This document shows positions 35,309 through 44,113 of a stretch of 64,000 nucleotides of DNA, piece by piece (positions within the stretch are counted from its first letter, which is position 1; each line of letters opens with the position of its first letter). The translations under genes and the position numbers were made by a program. The stretch spans positions 26,341-90,340 of the forward strand of contig CBFHLY010000009.1 in assembly GCA_965656785.1 (NCBI GenBank), given 5' to 3'. A model generated the notes under the pieces. The model was not told the DNA's origin. It saw nothing but the letters and a program-made list of their open reading frames with translations, and searched no databases. The stretch comes from JALQTD01 sp965656785 (GTDB taxonomy: Bacteria > Bacteroidota > Bacteroidia > Flavobacteriales_D > Sanyastnellaceae).

Positions 35309-35316
35309 CAAATTTA
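35309..35316 (-). promoter_or_regulatory. -7 box of fba-pgi
   Basis: TAAATTTG on the minus strand, exact TAnnTTTG match, 21 nt before the fba ATG. Confidence 0.55.
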
Positions 35317-35346
35317 CCACGCAATCCAACGCGCACCCCTGCCAAA

Positions 35347-36417
35347 TCACCCCCCGCTGCCCTCCAACCGATTCAGCCGGGGATGCACCACCGCGAAATA
35401 AAGCGGCGGCAACCAACTCAGGACCATCATGCCCGGATATCCGGTCGGCAATTGCGGCGCATCGGGCAAGTGATCCAATTGCGGATAAGGCTTAGCGGGC
35501 GCGGCGTGGTGATCCGAATGTCGGCTCAGCTCGAACAACACCACGCGACCGAGCGGGTGGTTCGAATTCCAACTGTGCACCGCTCGCACCCGTTCGTATC
35601 GGTGCTCGTTCACTCGCGCCCGGCTCAATCCGTAATGTTCGATGTAATTGACGGTCTCCAACAGCAAGCCGCCCAACATCGCCGCAACCACCCAAGCTCC
35701 AGCCACATCCCATCCCCAAATCGCCCCGACACCCCCCAAAACCGCCCCTTGAATCACCTGCCAACGCAACACCTCATTCCCCCAACTCCAAAACGGCTTA
35801 CCCGCTCGCCGCAACCGCTCCGCTTCCAACTGCCAAGCATGCCACCAGCCGCCCCACCAGGACTTGACCCAAAAAAACCACACCCACTCCCCACGACGAG
35901 CCGTCGCCGGATCTTCGTCGGTGGCGACGTTCCGATGGTGTCCGCGGTTGTGCTCCACCTGAAAGTGCGCGTACAGCGAGGTCACCAACAAAGCGTACGA
36001 AGCCAACGAAGCCAAGCGGTGGGGTCGGTGCCCCAACTCGTGCGCCACGTTGATTCCGAGCACCCCACACAGCAAGCCCATCGCCGTCACCCGTCCCCAC
36101 CACGTCGCGCCATCGAGCTCCGCCCCATCCATCATCACCCAAAACCAAATCAAGCCCCCCCATTGAATGAACACCATACTGCCCAACCACGCATCGAACC
36201 GGCCATCTTCCTGAATGGCCGCCGACTCGGAAGGCGATAAATTTCGTCCGTTGGGCCTCAGCACCAATTCCAACATCGGCAACAAGACGAACGCATACCC
36301 GATCGCGACAAATGACCACAGCCCTTCCAACAGAAACGAAGCGGCAGCAGAAATCGGGATGGTCAGCGAAAACGCATACCGCAGCCAGCGCCAACGAAGT
36401 TCACTCGACGGATTCAT
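35347..36417 (-). CDS. alkB: AlkB-type membrane di-iron alkane 1-monooxygenase
   Basis: 356-aa integral membrane hydroxylase. All histidine boxes of true AlkB are present: HELGH (126-130), EHNRGHH (155-161), NYIEHYG (257-263) and LSRHSDHH (297-304), on about six helices. Predicted to hydroxylate terminal methyl groups of alkanes or alkyl chains, needing rubredoxin and its reductase, which are not in the window. Start overlaps the end of the TPR lipoprotein gene by 17 nt, so it is in the def operon. A xylene-monooxygenase-like substrate cannot be excluded. Confidence 0.9.
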   Translation of the reverse strand: MNPSSELRWRWLRYAFSLTIPISAAASFLLEGLWSFVAIGYAFVLLPMLELVLRPNGRNLSPSESAAIQEDGRFDAWLGSMVFIQWGGLIWFWVMMDGAELDGATWWGRVTAMGLLCGVLGINVAHELGHRPHRLASLASYALLVTSLYAHFQVEHNRGHHRNVATDEDPATARRGEWVWFFWVKSWWGGWWHAWQLEAERLRRAGKPFWSWGNEVLRWQVIQGAVLGGVGAIWGWDVAGAWVVAAMLGGLLLETVNYIEHYGLSRARVNEHRYERVRAVHSWNSNHPLGRVVLFELSRHSDHHAAPAKPYPQLDHLPDAPQLPTGYPGMMVLSWLPPLYFAVVHPRLNRLEGSGG

Positions 36418-36934
36418 TGCGTTGGAAATTACGCAGCAAATCGTCTGCGCGCAAGTCCAACTGTGCCAACGAGATGCGCGCCCATTCCGCCTCCTCCGAT
36501 TCCGGGTGAACCTCGATTACCTGCTGGTAGGTGAGCCGAGCTTGCTCGCGATCACCCAGCTCCGTCTCGGCGATGAAACCGACGAGGAAGGCACACCGCG
36601 CGCGCTGTGGGTACCTTGGAAAGTGATCGTGGACATCCCGCAACTGGGTCATCGCCTCCTCGAACGCGCCTTTTGACCGTAAAAGGTCTGCACGCCGAAA
36701 CAACATTTCAGGAGCTCGCTCCTCCCCGTTGCATGCATTCGCGAAGTCCGCATAATGGCGGATCAATTGATCCCGAACTTCGCCGCGCGGGTTCACTTCA
36801 TCCCCAAACAATTCCGCTTCCAAGGCGCCGATGGCCTCCAATCGCTTCGTACAATCGACTGTTTCACCGACCGAATTCCCCACGGGATTTCCGCAAGCCG
36901 CCAAACCGACCGCCAACCAAACCCACCGGCTCAT
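36401..36934 (-). CDS. TPR-containing lipoprotein
   Basis: 177 aa. Lipobox LAAC (Cys about 14). From about residue 65, helices in tetratricopeptide spacing (LFRRADLLRSKGAFEEAMTQ, FLVGFIAETELGDREQARLT), ending acidic. Start ATG overlaps the def stop as ATGA; the far longer upstream frame is a shadow inside def. Likely a periplasm-facing scaffold; the tripartite YfgM/BamD-like pattern is only generic. Confidence 0.8.
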   Translation of the reverse strand: MSRWVWLAVGLAACGNPVGNSVGETVDCTKRLEAIGALEAELFGDEVNPRGEVRDQLIRHYADFANACNGEERAPEMLFRRADLLRSKGAFEEAMTQLRDVHDHFPRYPQRARCAFLVGFIAETELGDREQARLTYQQVIEVHPESEEAEWARISLAQLDLRADDLLRNFQRNESVE

Positions 36935-37506
36935 CGCCCGCGAACTCCAGGAAAGCGCATCCGGTAATCCACCGGAACTTTCCCGTTGGTGATGTCCCGC
37001 AATTTCCCATGCAGCAAGCGGCGGCGCATGGGATGCAGGTGGTCCGTGATGAGCAAGCCCTCGATGTGATCGTACTCGTGTTGAACCACCCGGGCCGGAA
37101 TGCCCTCCAGACGCTCCTCCACGAGCTCCCATTGCTCGTTGTAATATTCCACCGCAATCCCCGTCGGACGCGTCACCTTTTCCCGAATGCCCGGGATGCT
37201 CAGGCAGCCTTCTTCCATGTCGTCTTGCGCCTCGCTTTCTTCAAAGATCACGGGATTGATCATCACGCGTTTGAAATCCTTGCAGGCCAAATCACCGCCC
37301 TCGCCTTCCGCAAACGGACTGGCGTCCACGATGAAGAGGCGCAGCGACTCTCCGACCTGGGGTGCTGCCAAACCCACTCCCTCCGAAGCGTACATGGTCT
37401 CCCACATGTTCGCAATGAGGCTCTCCAATCCGGATGATCCCTGCTCCACGTCTTCCGCCTCCACCTTGAGAACCGGATCGCCATAAGCCACTACTGGTAA
37501 AATCAT
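36931..37506 (-). CDS. def: peptide deformylase
   Basis: Removes the N-formyl group from nascent proteins; cytosolic Fe/Zn enzyme, 191 aa. Motifs GVGLAAPQ (43-50), EGCLSIPG (99-106) and QHEYDHIEG (HExxH at 143-147) are intact. Start at ATG 37506 (MILPVVAYGDPVL), with an exact -7 box 3 nt upstream; the longer frame to 37521 would include that box. Overlaps the lipoprotein gene as ATGA. Confidence 0.96.
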   Translation of the reverse strand: MILPVVAYGDPVLKVEAEDVEQGSSGLESLIANMWETMYASEGVGLAAPQVGESLRLFIVDASPFAEGEGGDLACKDFKRVMINPVIFEESEAQDDMEEGCLSIPGIREKVTRPTGIAVEYYNEQWELVEERLEGIPARVVQHEYDHIEGLLITDHLHPMRRRLLHGKLRDITNGKVPVDYRMRFPGVRGR

Positions 37507-37509
37507 GCG

Positions 37510-37517
37510 CAAATTTA
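37510..37517 (-). promoter_or_regulatory. -7 box, leaderless def
   Basis: TAAATTTG on the minus strand, 3 nt before the ATG at 37506; decides the start. Confidence 0.6.
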
Positions 37518-37576
37518 CCACGATTCAGCGAATGAGGGTGCGGATTGAGGTGGCGGATTGGGGGTGGGTTTTGGCC

Positions 37577-37584
37577 TAACTTCG
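37577..37584 (+). promoter_or_regulatory. -7 box, leaderless ribB
   Basis: TAACTTCG, 4 nt before the ATG at 37589; divergent from def. Confidence 0.5.
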
Positions 37585-37588
37585 CGGC

Positions 37589-38716
37589 ATGAGTGTGCTC
37601 GACCCCATTTCCGAAGCCATAGAAGCCATTCGCAACGGTGAGATCATCATCGTGGTGGACGACGAAGACCGTGAGAACGAAGGCGATTTCCTGACTGCCG
37701 CGCGCAACGTCACACCCGAAGTCATCAACTTCATGGCAACCCATGGGCGGGGGCTGATTTGCGCGCCCCTCATTGAAGACCGCTGCGACGAACTGGGGCT
37801 CGAACTGATGGTCCATTCGAACAACGCAGCGTACGAAACGCCGTTTACGGTTTCGGTTGACCTGTTGGGGCACGGGTGCACGACGGGCATTTCGGCCAGC
37901 GACCGATCGAAGACGATTGCTGCCCTCATCGACCCGGAAACGCGCCCTGAAGAGCTGGGCAAGCCGGGACACATCTTCCCGCTTCGGGCCAAGCGCGGCG
38001 GAGTGCTTCGGAGAGCCGGCCACACGGAAGCGGCCATCGATTTCGCTCGGCTTGCAGGCTTCGAGCCTGCGGGGGTCATTGTGGAAATCATGAACGAGGA
38101 CGGCACGATGGCACGGCTTCCCGCTTGCCGCGAATTGGCGGATCGGTTTGGCTTGAAACTGGTCAGCATTGCCGATTTGATCGCCTACCGACTTGAGCAC
38201 GACACCTTGATCAAGAAGGAGACCACCCGCGAAATCCCGACGGAATACGGCACGTTCCAAGCCACAGCTTATCGCCAAACCACCAACGACGTGGTCCACT
38301 TGGCCATGCGCCTGGGAGATTGGGACCGCGATGAAGCGGTGCCCGTGCGCGTCCACCACACCGACGTGGTTTCAGACCTGTTCATGACGTTGCAAAGTGG
38401 TCGCGGGCGCGAATTGCGCGCTTCCTTGGAGTACATTGCCCAGCGCGGCAAGGGCATCGTGGTGCTCATCAACAAGCTCCCCGCTGACGGTGGACTGCTC
38501 GCCGGACTGCTGAATCACCAAACGGGCACCCCCCCACCAACTTCCCCCATGGACTCCAAGGACTATGGCATTGGAGCTCAAATTTTGCGCGATTGCGGAG
38601 CGCGCAAGCTCGAGGTGCTGTCCGACCGTCCCCGGAAACGCGGAATCATCGGTTACGGCCTCGAAATCGTCGACACCATTGCGATTTCGCCCTTGTTGAA
38701 ACCCGTCCACGGGTAA
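37589..38716 (+). CDS. ribB: dihydroxybutanone-phosphate synthase with degenerate RibA domain
   Basis: 375 aa with RibBA layout. Residues 1-205 are an intact RibB (DDEDRENEGD, THGRGLIC, HGCTTGISASDR, RAGHTEAAIDFARLAG), making DHBP from ribulose-5-phosphate. Residues about 210-375 align with GTP cyclohydrolase II, but where the zinc cysteines belong the sequence is RVHHTDVVSDLFMTLQSGRG, with no Cys; RQEGRGIGL is also lost (VLINKLPADGGLL). The domain should be inactive in GTP opening, although its core is retained, perhaps for folding or regulation. Active RibA is at 22801-23388. Confidence 0.92.
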   Translation: MSVLDPISEAIEAIRNGEIIIVVDDEDRENEGDFLTAARNVTPEVINFMATHGRGLICAPLIEDRCDELGLELMVHSNNAAYETPFTVSVDLLGHGCTTGISASDRSKTIAALIDPETRPEELGKPGHIFPLRAKRGGVLRRAGHTEAAIDFARLAGFEPAGVIVEIMNEDGTMARLPACRELADRFGLKLVSIADLIAYRLEHDTLIKKETTREIPTEYGTFQATAYRQTTNDVVHLAMRLGDWDRDEAVPVRVHHTDVVSDLFMTLQSGRGRELRASLEYIAQRGKGIVVLINKLPADGGLLAGLLNHQTGTPPPTSPMDSKDYGIGAQILRDCGARKLEVLSDRPRKRGIIGYGLEIVDTIAISPLLKPVHG

Positions 38717-38743
38717 CCCCCGAACCGAAACCCCACCCCTGGG

Positions 38744-38778
38744 CAAAAAAAAGCCGCACTCCCGGAGGAGCGCGGCTT
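38744..38778 (-). terminator. rho-independent terminator of rpmE2
   Basis: AAGCCGC (38751-38757) and GCGGCTT (38772-38778) with an inner Cys/Gly-rich loop; on the minus strand followed by eight T. Confidence 0.85.
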
Positions 38779-38806
38779 GGTCTCATTCAAAGCATCCGCA
38801 GCGGGA

Positions 38807-39061
38807 TTACTTCTTAAATTTATCGTACTTCTGGCGGAACTTGTCGATCCGACCGGCCGTATCCACGAACTGGGCCTTGCCCGTGTAGAATGGATGTGAC
38901 TTGTGGCTCACCTCCACCTTGATCAGCGGATACTCGTTGCCGTCTTCCCATTGAATGGTTTCCTTCGTGTTCGCCGCTGACTTGCTCAAGAACGCGTACT
39001 CGTTGGACATGTCCTTGAAGACGACCAAACGGTAGTTATCGGGGTGAATGCCTTGCTTCAT
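38807..39061 (-). CDS. rpmE2: ribosomal protein bL31 type B
   Basis: 84 aa, MKQGIHPDNYRLVVFKDMS opening and KSHPFYTGKAQFVDTAGRIDKF at the end. Lacks the CxxC zinc ribbon, so the zinc-independent (YkgM/RpmE2) form. Start at ATG 39061 as in all relatives; the frame to 39124 includes the promoter. Ends with its own terminator. Confidence 0.95.
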   Translation of the reverse strand: MKQGIHPDNYRLVVFKDMSNEYAFLSKSAANTKETIQWEDGNEYPLIKVEVSHKSHPFYTGKAQFVDTAGRIDKFRQKYDKFKK

Positions 39062-39081
39062 GTTGCCTCTGAATTGGTCGG

Positions 39082-39089
39082 CAAAGATA
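39082..39089 (-). promoter_or_regulatory. -7 box of rpmE2
   Basis: TATCTTTG on the minus strand, exact TAnnTTTG match, 20 nt before the ATG. Confidence 0.55.
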
Positions 39090-39269
39090 GGACATTTCCC
39101 GAGAGATGCAACCGGACGACGCAAAACATCAAAAAAACCACCACAAACACCGGCTTGTGGATAACATGCAGTTATGAAATCCTTGAACCCCGGCCAACAC
39201 GACTAACTTGCCCTCGGTTTTAAGTGAGTTTAGCGCAAGCTAAGCATCAAGTGATAATTTGGTTAAGTT

Positions 39270-39310
39270 GGTCCTGTCCCAGAACGCTGGGACAGGACCC
39301 TTTGTTTTGG
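39270..39310 (+). terminator. orphan hairpin with T-rich tail
   Basis: Perfect 12-bp stem GGTCCTGTCCCA / TGGGACAGGACC with a 6-nt loop, then CTTTGTTTT. No gene precedes it on the plus strand; a TAATTTGG box lies at 39256-39263. The rest of 39125-39427 holds no ORF or RNA gene I recognise. Could end a short RNA or act as a leader attenuator for the 39428 gene. Confidence 0.6.
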
Positions 39311-39427
39311 CACAATTTGCGCTCAAAACCGCGCGCCCCCTTCCACATCTTGATGTTCGCAATTGCCCGCCCCCCGAATCTCACGCCGCATTTCCCCCTG
39401 TAGCTTGCGAGGCAGCAACCTTGACCC

Positions 39428-40690
39428 ATGCACCTCGCCCAATTGCTTTTGTTTTTCTTGCTCCGACCGTGGTTTGCCTTCATCGGCTTGGGCGAACACA
39501 TTGATGCCGAGAGCCGCATTCCCAGTCAGCTTGCAGCCGGCGAATACGCGACCGCAGCTTGGGTCATCCACAAAGGCGATGCACGAGGATTTGCTCGGCT
39601 CCACCTGAACGTACCCGAACACTTGGAGATGACGCCGTTGGAAACGCACGGAGCATCCTTCGAGTTTTCGGGGAGCTCGGTGAAATTGATTTGGTTGGAT
39701 GCTCCTGCGGAATCCACATTCCAGATCAAGCTCGGGATGCTTGCAGAGCCGCAATTCGACGGCGGGGTGTTCGAACCCCTTTGGTCTTACATCGTGGAAG
39801 GACAGCGAAAGGACGTGGCGATGACCCCGACCTTTTTGGCTGCTGCGAACGCGAGCATGACCGGCTCACCTTTGATTCCGGCCCCTGCGCATTGGGAAGT
39901 TTCGGGAGCAAAGCCCGAAGATGCTCCCGCACCGAACCGCGACTACGACCCTGCTGCGTTCTCCATACAGCGAAGGATTTACATCGAAGGCCCTGACGTC
40001 GCGCGCGTTGAGTTCCACGTTTCGGGACACCGGAAAAACCACATGCTGCGGATCTATGAGGCGTTGCCGGACGGTTGCCGTGCTGAACACGACGTCTTGG
40101 AAAAAGCCACGGTCCGCTGCGAGGCGCAGGAATTGATTTTTTCTTGGTTCAATGCGCCCAAATCCGACGCATTCAAAGTCAGTTACCGCATCATGGGAGA
40201 TTTGAGCGGGTGCTTGGCTGCGCTCTCGGGGCACGCGGAGTTCGCTGTGGAAGAAACCACTCAAGTCGTGGACATTCCGGATTTCGACCGAAGCCTCGTG
40301 TTCGACCCCGAGCATTGGATGGACGACCTCCCTGTGGGGGCTGTGCTTGAAGCGGTCACTGCGCTTCCCGTCTCCGAGCCGATTGACGTGCCCGCTCCCG
40401 AAACTGGGGTGACGTTCCGGGTGCAAGTGATGGCTGCACATGTCCACGTGAAAGCCCCTTGGTTCAAACGAAAATTCGGCTTCCAAGATCCCATCGACGC
40501 GGAACCCCACGAAGACTGGATCAAGTACACTACCGGCAGCTACTCCGACTACTCCAGCGCGCGAAATCGCCGCGAGGAATTGGCTGCTGGCTTCACCTTC
40601 CCCGGTCCCTTCGTGACCGCCTACGAGGAGGGAGAACGCATCACCGTGCAAGAGGCTTTGGTTCTCGCGCAGCAACAATGGATTCCCTGA
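39428..40690 (+). CDS. exported protein with C-terminal SPOR-like domain
   Basis: 420 aa. Hydrophobic N-terminus (about 4-22) looks like a signal or anchor. Residues about 30-310 form two beta-rich halves with no recognised family. The last ~90 residues (VTFRVQVMAAHVHV, YTTGSYSDYSSARNRREELA, GPFVTAYEEGERITVQEAL) match the SPOR-like pattern seen in Bacteroidota envelope proteins, which bind glycan in other SPOR proteins. The stop TGA overlaps the recombinase ATG as TGATG, so the two are probably coupled. Confidence 0.7.
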   Translation: MHLAQLLLFFLLRPWFAFIGLGEHIDAESRIPSQLAAGEYATAAWVIHKGDARGFARLHLNVPEHLEMTPLETHGASFEFSGSSVKLIWLDAPAESTFQIKLGMLAEPQFDGGVFEPLWSYIVEGQRKDVAMTPTFLAAANASMTGSPLIPAPAHWEVSGAKPEDAPAPNRDYDPAAFSIQRRIYIEGPDVARVEFHVSGHRKNHMLRIYEALPDGCRAEHDVLEKATVRCEAQELIFSWFNAPKSDAFKVSYRIMGDLSGCLAALSGHAEFAVEETTQVVDIPDFDRSLVFDPEHWMDDLPVGAVLEAVTALPVSEPIDVPAPETGVTFRVQVMAAHVHVKAPWFKRKFGFQDPIDAEPHEDWIKYTTGSYSDYSSARNRREELAAGFTFPGPFVTAYEEGERITVQEALVLAQQQWIP

Positions 40691-41652
40691 TGGCCATCGA
40701 GAAAACAAATTGGAAATCGGCGATCGCAGGTTACCGAGATTACCTGGAATTGGAGCGCGGCTTGAGCCGCAACTCGGTTCAAGCTTACATCCGTGACATT
40801 GAGCAGTTTTCTCAATTCGCGTATCGTGAAGAGCAGATCGCGACGCCGGAGTCCATCACCATGGACATTGTGGAACAGTTCATGGGGAGTTTGTACGACC
40901 GAGGCTTGGCTCGAAACAGCCAGGCCCGCATGCTGAGCGGAGTGCGGAGCTTTTGCAAATACCTTCGAATGGAAGGGCTGATGGAAGGCGACCCGGTCGA
41001 ATTGGTCGAATCCCCGCGGCCGCAGCGGAAGTTGCCCGACGTGCTGAGCGTGGAAGAAATCAGCCTCCTCATCGACAGCATCGATTTGTCGCGCCGAGAA
41101 GGCGTTCGGAACAAGGCCATGCTGGAGACCATGTACAGCTGTGGTCTTCGGGTGACGGAGTTGGTGGAGTTGAAGCTGAGTCAGGTGGACTTAGTGGACG
41201 GATTGGTCCGCGTCATCGGCAAGGGCAATAAGGAGCGCATCGTGCCCATCGGAACGAACGCGATGAACGCCATCGACGATTACTTGAGCCATTACCGTTC
41301 GAACATTGTGCCAGCGCCTGGACACGAAGACGCGCTGTTCCTTGGTCGACAAGGACGCGCCATGAGTCGCCAAATGGCATTCACCATGATCCGCCGCGTG
41401 GCCATCCAAGCCGGCATTCGCAAGCACGTCAGCCCCCACACCTTCCGGCACAGCTTTGCCACCCACCTCGTGGAAGCGGGAGCCGATTTGCGGGCCGTTC
41501 AGGTCATGCTCGGACACGCCCAGTTGTCGACAACGGAAATCTACACGCACCTTGACCGCCGCTTCTTGCGCGAACAGGTCACCCAGTTCCATCCCCGAAG
41601 CGGCAAATCGGCTTCCCCGAAAGAGCGAAACAAGCCCTCGAAGAGCCGCTGA
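40690..41652 (+). CDS. xerD: tyrosine recombinase XerD/XerC family
   Basis: Site-specific recombinase for chromosome-dimer resolution, 320 aa. N-terminal SAM-like core-binding domain (10-95); catalytic residues Arg154 (CGLRVTEL), Lys178 (GKGNKER), His250 and Arg253 (HTFRHSFATHL), His276 (LGHAQLSTTEIY) and Tyr285. Start taken at ATG 40690 (TGATG with the previous stop); ATG 40678 in frame is an alternative adding four residues. XerD versus XerC cannot be settled from one gene. Confidence 0.93.
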   Translation: MAIEKTNWKSAIAGYRDYLELERGLSRNSVQAYIRDIEQFSQFAYREEQIATPESITMDIVEQFMGSLYDRGLARNSQARMLSGVRSFCKYLRMEGLMEGDPVELVESPRPQRKLPDVLSVEEISLLIDSIDLSRREGVRNKAMLETMYSCGLRVTELVELKLSQVDLVDGLVRVIGKGNKERIVPIGTNAMNAIDDYLSHYRSNIVPAPGHEDALFLGRQGRAMSRQMAFTMIRRVAIQAGIRKHVSPHTFRHSFATHLVEAGADLRAVQVMLGHAQLSTTEIYTHLDRRFLREQVTQFHPRSGKSASPKERNKPSKSR

Positions 41653-41656
41653 CCGC

Positions 41657-44113
41657 TCAGAAGTCCACGCGGTAGAAGAAAATCGGCAAGAAGCCCAGTT
41701 GGTACTCCTCGCGGATGCTGCTTTCGGGGTTGCCCGATTCATCGGGAGCGTAAGTCAATTTCAGCACGTTTTCTCGACCGGTTAAGTTGACAAAGTCGAT
41801 GCCCAATTGGTGCGTGCTTTCGGGACGGTTCCAGGTCAGGTTGGTCTTCAGGTCCATGCGGAAATAGGGCGCAAATTGCTGCTCGTTGAACCCTTCGTCC
41901 AAATAGATGAGCTCCCGCTGGGCGTTGCTCGCGGCCAAATCCGGGGTTCCATACCGCCGTCCGCCCGCCCGGGTCACCTTCAGCCCGGTTACCAAGCTCC
42001 AAGCCGGGCTGAAGCGCCAATCTTTGCTGGCCAGGGCGTTCCACGCATAGCCCCCATTGAAATCGGTGTTGCGTTCGACCCCATCGCTGCCCACGAATTT
42101 CGAATCGAACAGCGACCCCGTCAGCAACACGAACCAATTGTCTCGGAACGACCGCGAAACGGTCAACTCGACCCCCTGGTTGCGGGCGGTGCCGTCATTG
42201 GTCAAGCTGTCCGGAAACAACCGACTGAAGCCCGCACCTGAATTGATGAGCGAGAAGGCGCTCGCCTCCCGTTCCACGGGAATGTTCCAAAGTTGCTGCC
42301 GGTACACTTCCGCCTTCATGGACCAAACAGCTCCCAACGGTCGCGCCCACCCCACCACCGCGTGACCGCTTCGGGTCATGCCCATGCCGGAATTGGGAAC
42401 ATTGAGCGTTCCGTCAGGCAGCGTGCCATTGGATGCCGCATATAAATAAGTGGACTGCACTTGCGAATGGACCCCCAACCCCGCGGTGAATCGGTTGGCT
42501 CCCTGCTGGAGTTGCACGCCCAAACGCGGCTCGAACCACGAAAAGTCGCCGGAAAGCGATTGGTACTGAGCATGCCAGCCAGCGGTGAAAATCCACGACG
42601 GATTCGGTCGGAACTTCCACTGGAAGAACGGTTGGAGGAGGACTGAGGTTTGGCGCGCATCCCACCGCCTCTCCCAACCCTGCAACGCGTCCAAGCTGTC
42701 CACCTCGATGCGAATGCTGTCCTCGAACACCCCCACACGGTAGTCCACGTTCACCCCATACCGCCACGTCGTCCGCGCATCGCGCTTGGTGGTGGCGTGC
42801 AGCGCAGCGCTCAGGCGGTTGTTGTGGAAGTGGTAGCGCATGTAATCCACCACGCTGTCCAGCCGGTACGTGCTGTCGGGCACCAGCAATTCGCGGTAGA
42901 CCAAATTATGCTCGCTGTCCTGCCGATCCCGGCTCGCCGCCAACGTCGCCTTCACGTACGTCCGTTCATTCAAAGGCAGGGTGTAGGTCGCGCCCACGAT
43001 CCCCGTCCCGGAGCCGAACAGCTGGTCCCGATCGTTGTCGCCATAAATGTTCCGCTCCGGCCGCTCCTGTTCGCTGATCATGATGTCGACCTGGCTGACA
43101 CCGGCAATGCCCCAAAACGCCAACGCTCCCCCGTTGCGCTGAGGGAAAAACAGCCGAAACGTGCCGTCCTGGTAATAAGGCACCGCACTCGTTCCGATGT
43201 CGATGCCCAACTTCGAGAAAATCACCGCGCTGCTGTACCGGTAATTGACCAAGAACGTCGAGCGCTTCTCCCGGTTGATGGGCCCTTCGAGCATGGCTTC
43301 CGCACCGAGAAAGCCAAATTGCGCACTGCGCACCCAGCGGTCCGCACTCCCATTGCGCATCCGCAAATCGAACACCGCCGCGGTGGAATTCCCGAACTCC
43401 GCAGGAAAAGCCGCCGTATAAAAATCGCTGTTCGCCAACACCTTGTTGTTCAGGATGGCCACTGGACCTCCGCCCGTACCGGGGATGCTGAAGTGATTCG
43501 GGTTGGGCAAATCCACCCCCTCCACACGCCACAACACCCCGCTCGGGCTGTTGCCGCGCACCACGATGTCGTTGCGGCTGTCGTCCGCTCCCTGCACCCC
43601 AGCAAAGTTGCTCGCCATGCGCGCGGGGTCTCCCCTCGAACCCGCATACCGGTCCGTTTCTTCAACGGTGAACGCGCGCGCACTCACCGTCGCCATTTCG
43701 TTCATCAGCCCATCCCCTTCATCCGTCGCACGAACTTCAGCTGCTTCCAATGCCACTAGCGACTCCTGCAACGGCACTTCGAGGAAAGTGGGCCGACCGC
43801 TCGATACCTCCACGGCGTCTTGGACGAAGGTTTCGTACCCGATGAATCCGATGCGCAGGCTCCACCGCCCCACCGACACGGATTCGAACGCGAACTGACC
43901 AGCTGCATCGGTTGAGGTGAATTGCGAGGTGACCCCTGCAGAGAACAACTCCACGGTCGCTCCAGGCAAAGGGAACCGCGCATCCACATCCACCACGCGC
44001 CCGCTCACCGAAGAAACCTGGGCGAGCGTCCACGGCAACAGCGCGACGAAAAAGACCGCGGTGGTCAAGCCCCGCAACGCACCGGTGCGTAACTTCATCA
44101 TCATGAATTCCAT
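41657..44113 (-). CDS. TonB-dependent outer-membrane receptor with carboxypeptidase-like N-domain
   Basis: 818 aa. Signal peptide to about residue 32, then a CarboxypepD-reg-like domain (SGRVVDVDARFPLPGATVEL), a plug (about 120-240: GDPARMASNFAGVQGADDSR, DIVVRGNSPSGVLWRVEGV, NSDFYTAAFPAEFGN) and a 22-strand type barrel to the C-terminal IFFYRVDF. No SusD partner nearby, so not a classic PUL. Start set at ATG 44113 because TACCTTGG lies 4 nt upstream; ATGs at 44104, 44101 and 44098 remain possible. Ends 4 nt from xerD, convergent. Cargo unknown. Confidence 0.88.
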   Translation of the reverse strand: MEFMMMKLRTGALRGLTTAVFFVALLPWTLAQVSSVSGRVVDVDARFPLPGATVELFSAGVTSQFTSTDAAGQFAFESVSVGRWSLRIGFIGYETFVQDAVEVSSGRPTFLEVPLQESLVALEAAEVRATDEGDGLMNEMATVSARAFTVEETDRYAGSRGDPARMASNFAGVQGADDSRNDIVVRGNSPSGVLWRVEGVDLPNPNHFSIPGTGGGPVAILNNKVLANSDFYTAAFPAEFGNSTAAVFDLRMRNGSADRWVRSAQFGFLGAEAMLEGPINREKRSTFLVNYRYSSAVIFSKLGIDIGTSAVPYYQDGTFRLFFPQRNGGALAFWGIAGVSQVDIMISEQERPERNIYGDNDRDQLFGSGTGIVGATYTLPLNERTYVKATLAASRDRQDSEHNLVYRELLVPDSTYRLDSVVDYMRYHFHNNRLSAALHATTKRDARTTWRYGVNVDYRVGVFEDSIRIEVDSLDALQGWERRWDARQTSVLLQPFFQWKFRPNPSWIFTAGWHAQYQSLSGDFSWFEPRLGVQLQQGANRFTAGLGVHSQVQSTYLYAASNGTLPDGTLNVPNSGMGMTRSGHAVVGWARPLGAVWSMKAEVYRQQLWNIPVEREASAFSLINSGAGFSRLFPDSLTNDGTARNQGVELTVSRSFRDNWFVLLTGSLFDSKFVGSDGVERNTDFNGGYAWNALASKDWRFSPAWSLVTGLKVTRAGGRRYGTPDLAASNAQRELIYLDEGFNEQQFAPYFRMDLKTNLTWNRPESTHQLGIDFVNLTGRENVLKLTYAPDESGNPESSIREEYQLGFLPIFFYRVDF
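44090..44097 (+). promoter_or_regulatory. -7 box, leaderless esterase gene
   Basis: TAACTTCA, 5 nt before the ATG at 44103; it lies inside the first codons of the receptor gene. Confidence 0.45.

Noticed and set aside
36935..37132. Longer start for the TPR lipoprotein
   Set aside because: The extension is a shadow of def, and the lipobox fits a start at 36934.
39125..39427. Possible tRNA or tmRNA in the largest gap
   Set aside because: No cloverleaf, no TTCRA arm; only one strong hairpin is present.
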